Assembly: GCA_037389465.1 (NCBI GenBank)
Contig: JAZARR010000082.1
Location: 5,878,501-5,942,500, forward strand
Length of the DNA stretch: 64,000 nucleotides
Reading direction: 5' to 3'
Source of the DNA: Baylisascaris procyonis
Lineage: Eukaryota; Nematoda; Chromadorea; Rhabditida; Ascarididae
This document shows positions 63,101 through 64,000 of this stretch, one piece after another. Each line of letters starts with the position of its first letter. Within the stretch, counting starts at the first letter, position 1. The notes below the pieces were generated by a model, which worked only from the letters and a program-made list of their open reading frames with translations, did not search any database and was not told the origin of the DNA. Both the position numbers and the translations under genes were made by a program.

Positions 63101-64000
63101 GTGTGAAGTCAACGAGTAGAGTTATCTTTCCCTTTTACATCCTTTATTACAGTCATTATTTTATGAATAGTGCATTTAGTGTTAAGTGAGAGCGACATCA
63201 AATAATCAATGCTACAAGCGTCGGTAAATACTGCATGATAACAATACTGTTAATTTTTAGTGAGAGTTTCTTCGAATCAGATCTACAGGCCCAATTAAAT
63301 AAACTTTCAATAATGAGTAATTAATATCGAAAATGGCCCGAATATTAAATGATTTCCAATGTTGATTCAATGAAAAATTGTCTTGTGAAGTGTTAAAAAG
63401 CATTTTCAAGTGGAAAAAAGAATTTTTTTTTTCGCCGAAAAAAAAAGAAGAGAATTGCTCGCGCAGTATACTATCTTTTATTTATATTTATCTAATTGAG
63501 TGGTTCGTTGAATAGATAATTGATTTATTCTAGTTAATTTTTAAAAAAATTCCATAATTTGCTTTGCTATTTTTTTCTTGTTTGAAATAAATTTGAACAA
63601 AAAAAAAAACAAAAAAAAATTAGCACAACAAAAAAAAATCACTCTATCAAAATGCAATTTATTATACATAAAAAAGTAGGCGATGAGAATTTTATTGCTT
63701 GTAATTGTTTTTGAAAAATGTATAGGCTTATGACATTTTTTAAGCACTCGAATATTCTATTATACCTGTTACTATTGAATAACTTGAAGAAAAGAAAACA
63801 TGAATGAAGATGAGCGTATATCTATCACTATGTTCAACTTTTGCACAAAACTATCATTTCTGCATATGAATTGCCATATTTGTGCCATTCGAGATTTATG
63901 CAAAGGTAATCTATAAATGAGAATGACCAATCGAGAGGCAATTTTTCGAGAATAATATGACAGTTGCTCACATTATGATGATGTATCGCTTAACACATTT
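25841..64000 (+). CDS. unc-62: UNC-62/Meis/Homothorax TALE homeobox transcription factor (gene span; 3' end outside the window)
   Basis: Visible exons: 25841-26099, 33642-33826, 34812-34968, 35311-35361, 35825-35875, 37544-37707, 37955-38033, 47347-47513, 47969-48075, then either 50363-50559 or 51690-51856, then 56018-56094. All phases agree. Meis hallmarks appear in order: [41 protein letters not shown], the helix [34 protein letters not shown], then the homeodomain with the three-residue loop extension (HPYPS) and ILQVNNW. Known for the family: MEIS proteins bind TGACAG-type sites and pair with PBC proteins (CEH-20/CEH-40 in C. elegans) through the N-terminal MEIS domain. They pattern the embryo, and the protein acts in the nucleus. 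The final homeodomain exon (expected FINARRR) was not found, so the gene continues beyond the window. Confidence 0.93.
28130..29080. promoter_or_regulatory. GC- and CpG-rich island, candidate alternative promoter of unc-62
   Basis: About 950 bases stand out sharply from the AT-rich surroundings by GC content and by many CG dinucleotides. GC-box-like motifs are present: AAGGGCGGGG near 28,355, and a GC-rich inverted pair (CCCGCCCCGTGGGCGG) near 28,770. Open frames on both strands here (for example 28,369-28,746 +) are Arg/His/Ser-rich and overlap each other, which is what GC-rich noncoding DNA gives. Its place about 5 kb before exon 2 would suit a promoter for a transcript that enters at exon 2 (inference). 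Confidence 0.35.
29657..30255 (+). CDS. Unrecognised membrane-protein exon or gene inside the unc-62 intron
   Basis: An ATG-initiated open frame of 200 codons, by far the longest in the window, lies in AT-rich DNA where frames rarely pass 100 codons. It has hydrophobic stretches at residues about 5-30, 55-80, 125-150 and 155-180, e.g. [20 protein letters not shown], separated by Lys/Asp-rich segments. It either stops at TAA 30257-30259 or splices at CA|GTAAGT (30256). An acceptor ATACAG at 30636 would add [19 protein letters not shown] and a stop at 30692-30694, giving 218 residues. The frame is also open for about 20 codons before the ATG (basic RRNRSRKRH). Spacing of the hydrophobic segments brought ARV1-type ER proteins to mind, but the resemblance is too weak for a call. 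A nested gene, a retained pseudogene and a chance frame all remain possible. Confidence 0.4.
33642..33826 (+). CDS. unc-62: unc-62 exon 2: Gly/Pro-rich linker into the MEIS domain
   Basis: Acceptor TTGTTTTAG, phase 0; donor CTATAA|GTAAGT, phase 2. It encodes [18 protein letters not shown], then a Gly/Pro/Ala linker, and ends [15 protein letters not shown] and KRDKxAIY are conserved Meis/Homothorax markers just before the HPLFPLL core. Confidence 0.88.
34561..34968 (+). CDS. unc-62: unc-62 alternative first exon, reading through the exon-3 acceptor
   Basis: An ATG at 34561 opens a frame that runs through the exon-3 acceptor (TTTTACAG, ending 34811) in the same frame as the HPLFPLL core. It therefore supplies 83 codons of a different N terminus ([20 protein letters not shown]..., later [13 protein letters not shown]) to the MEIS domain. 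An in-frame TAA (34519-34521) lies upstream, so this ATG is the first possible start. The stretch is Asn/Ser/Glu-rich and lacks the Phe/Ile bias of intron sequence. Alternative 5' exons are known for C. elegans unc-62; equating this exon with one of those is inference. Confidence 0.6.
34812..34968 (+). CDS. unc-62: unc-62 exon 3: MEIS domain core (HM1)
   Basis: The phase-2 join with exon 2 makes Asn, giving [20 protein letters not shown] and then [20 protein letters not shown] and [11 protein letters not shown]. This block is the most conserved part of the MEIS/PKNOX N-terminal domain, which contacts PBC homeoproteins. The donor is ATG|GTTCGT, an unusual site, but joining exon 4 here restores the family pattern ([14 protein letters not shown]). 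Confidence 0.93.
35311..35361 (+). CDS. unc-62: unc-62 exon 4 (51-base exon of the MEIS domain)
   Basis: Acceptor CGTTTGCAG, donor TTG|GTAAGT, phase 0 at both ends. It encodes [18 protein letters not shown]. elegans UNC-62 has a similar YYVPNP segment at this place. Confidence 0.9.
35825..35875 (+). CDS. unc-62: unc-62 exon 5 (51-base exon of the MEIS domain)
   Basis: Acceptor TTTTTTGAAG, donor AAG|GTGAAA, phase 0 at both ends. It encodes [17 protein letters not shown], a nearly invariant helix of Meis/Homothorax proteins. Confidence 0.93.
35876..37543 (+). other. unc-62 intron with a CA-rich run
   Basis: AT-rich intron. A CA-rich microsatellite lies at about 36,290-36,316. Open frames on both strands are Phe/Ile/Ser-rich and uninformative. 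Confidence 0.6.
37544..37707 (+). CDS. unc-62: unc-62 exon 6: end of MEIS domain (HM2) and Ser-rich linker
   Basis: Acceptor CGTTTAG, phase 0; donor ATGAG|GTGAGC, phase 2. It encodes [20 protein letters not shown], then [15 protein letters not shown] and a Ser/Thr/Pro linker. [13 protein letters not shown] is typical of nematode UNC-62 rather than of vertebrate Meis. Confidence 0.94.
37955..38033 (+). CDS. unc-62: unc-62 exon 7
   Basis: Acceptor GATTTGCAG; phase 2 joins as Ser. It encodes [20 protein letters not shown] and then MPTSHE, with donor GAG|GTTAGT in phase 0. [12 protein letters not shown] is a signature shared with C. elegans UNC-62. Confidence 0.92.
38034..47346 (+). other. unc-62 intron of 9.3 kb, no coding sequence recognised
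   Basis: No exon with good phase was found. GC-richer patches at about 39,770-39,905 and 40,550-40,760 stand out from the AT-rich background and may be control elements. A G-rich run (about 43,679-43,690), a GT-rich stretch (about 43,365-43,390) and the (TA)30 run (45,068-45,127) are simple repeats. Confidence 0.55.
45068..45127. repeat. (TA)30 microsatellite
   Basis: Sixty bases of uninterrupted TA dinucleotide inside the large unc-62 intron. It is likely polymorphic in length. Confidence 0.95.
47347..47513 (+). CDS. unc-62: unc-62 exon 8: low-complexity linker
   Basis: Acceptor AATTTTCAG, phase 0; donor GGAAG|GTGAGC, phase 2. It encodes [20 protein letters not shown], then [20 protein letters not shown] and [12 protein letters not shown]. 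The DHPL...GG...AVSSPS order matches the linker of C. elegans UNC-62 between the MEIS domain and the homeodomain. Confidence 0.88.
47969..48075 (+). CDS. unc-62: unc-62 exon 9: linker before the homeodomain
   Basis: Acceptor AATTTTAG; phase 2 joins as Ser. It encodes [20 protein letters not shown], then TSVDNISDA, and leaves in phase 1 at GCAG|GTCGGT. RxDSTP...ETP...S.SIS-A parallels C. elegans UNC-62. Both alternative homeodomain exons accept this phase. Confidence 0.88.
48076..50362 (+). other. unc-62 intron upstream of the alternative homeodomain exons
   Basis: About 2.3 kb of AT-rich intron without a recognised exon. A poly(T) tract lies at about 49,840-49,856. Elements that choose between the two following exons may lie here, but none can be named from sequence alone. 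Confidence 0.5.
50363..50559 (+). CDS. unc-62: unc-62 alternative exon 10a: canonical Meis homeodomain arm and helix 1
   Basis: Acceptor ATATTGCAG, phase 1; donor ACG|GTAAGT, phase 0. It encodes [20 protein letters not shown], a Gln-rich linker, and [20 protein letters not shown] followed by LT. The last block is the Meis/Homothorax-type arm and first helix, close to insect and vertebrate members. It joins exon 11 as LT-HPYPS. It has the same entry and exit phase as 10b, and including both would duplicate helix 1, so the two must exclude each other. Confidence 0.93.
51690..51856 (+). CDS. unc-62: unc-62 alternative exon 10b: divergent homeodomain arm and helix 1
   Basis: Acceptor TTGGCTTCAG, phase 1; donor ACG|GTACGA, phase 0. 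It encodes [31 protein letters not shown], then [16 protein letters not shown] and RAWLFQNLT. Aligned without gaps to 10a, only F, K, A, RAWLF and LT are shared in the arm/helix region. C. elegans UNC-62 has the same [14 protein letters not shown] form with the GRDSVLSD motif before it, so this exon is old within nematodes. In C. elegans the two forms (7a/7b) have been reported to have different tissue roles. Confidence 0.93.
51857..56017 (+). other. unc-62 intron after exon 10b
   Basis: About 4.2 kb. It contains a GC-rich patch with a perfect 7-bp-stem hairpin (53,657-53,673), a degenerate tRNA-like stretch on the minus strand (about 54,356-54,425) and a 19-bp direct repeat (54,666-54,684 and 54,717-54,735). 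No third alternative homeodomain exon was found. Confidence 0.5.
56018..56094 (+). CDS. unc-62: unc-62 exon 11: homeodomain loop, helix 2 and start of helix 3
   Basis: Acceptor TTTTTTGCAG, phase 0; donor ATTG|GTTAGT, phase 2. It encodes [20 protein letters not shown] and then LQVNN plus the first two bases of Trp48. HPYPS contains the TALE three-residue loop extension. The break inside the Trp48 codon means the next exon should begin with G followed by FINARRR. Confidence 0.95.
56095..64000 (+). other. unc-62 intron, at least 7.9 kb, open at the window edge
   Basis: The exon expected to start G-TTC-AT(T/C)-AA(T/C)-GC was looked for in this stretch and not found. The DNA is AT-rich with tRNA-derived fragments (56,913-57,082), a GT run (about 60,596-60,613), a GC-richer patch at about 60,270-60,870 and small hairpins. 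No independent gene is recognised. Confidence 0.6.
57011..57082 (-). pseudogene. Degenerate tRNA-like element (minus strand)
   Basis: The 72-base stretch has a 7-bp acceptor stem (TTCATGA with TCGTGAA, one G-T pair), an A box TGGCTTAGTTGG, a short D stem, and a B-box-like GTTCTATTCC at the right distance. The anticodon arm and T stem do not fold properly, so it is probably a dead tRNA gene or the head of a SINE rather than a working tRNA. Confidence 0.5.

Noticed and set aside
1..64000. CRISPR arrays, bacterial operons, rRNA genes, spliced-leader RNA genes, endosymbiont (Wolbachia-like) insertions, intact transposons
   Set aside because: Looked for by eye and not seen: no regular repeat-spacer array, no long GC-balanced bacterial frames, no spliced-leader sequence, no intact transposase or reverse transcriptase.

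Overview
The window is AT-rich, intron-rich animal DNA. The protein-coding content points to a nematode: the second gene is an ortholog of Caenorhabditis elegans unc-62 (Meis/Homothorax TALE homeobox). It carries nematode-type UNC-62 motifs ([24 protein letters not shown]) and a pair of alternative homeodomain exons of the kind described for unc-62. The very long introns, microsatellites and AT content would suit a parasitic nematode (for example clade III), but the species cannot be proved from the sequence. All exon boundaries were read by eye from splice signals and phase continuity; no transcript data were used.

Layout. (1) About 1-4,800, + strand: an eight-exon gene for a BED zinc-finger protein with a C-terminal coiled coil. 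The model closes in frame at 390 residues, and two poly(A) signals lie just downstream. (2) About 4,800-25,800: a 21-kb gene-poor interval. It holds three 31-bp tandem repeats, a ~0.5-kb tandem repeat with an inverted fragment at its end (7.28-8.49 kb), and several isolated protein-like open stretches (minus strand 11-13 kb, plus strand 15.8 and 21.7 kb). These may be exons of an unrecognised gene or decayed coding sequence. (3) About 25,800 to the right edge, + strand: the unc-62/Meis gene. Eleven exons are visible along any one transcript, spread over 30 kb, and the gene runs off the window. The last homeodomain exon (second half of the recognition helix) was not found before base 64,000.

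The unc-62 gene shows two layers of exon choice. At the 5' side, exon 3 can be entered either by splicing from exon 2 or by an ATG-containing extension that reads straight through the exon-3 splice acceptor, giving a different N terminus of 83 codons. At the homeodomain, two exons (50363-50559 and 51690-51856) have the same splice phases and encode different versions of the N-terminal arm and helix 1. Both fit the same downstream exon, so they are almost certainly mutually exclusive. The large introns hold a GC-rich island (28.1-29.1 kb), an open membrane-protein-like exon (29.66-30.26 kb) with a good splice donor, tRNA-derived fragments (54-57 kb) and a (TA)30 microsatellite.

The two recognised genes are both presumed transcription regulators on the same strand, 21 kb apart. 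Nothing in the sequence shows that they are co-regulated.
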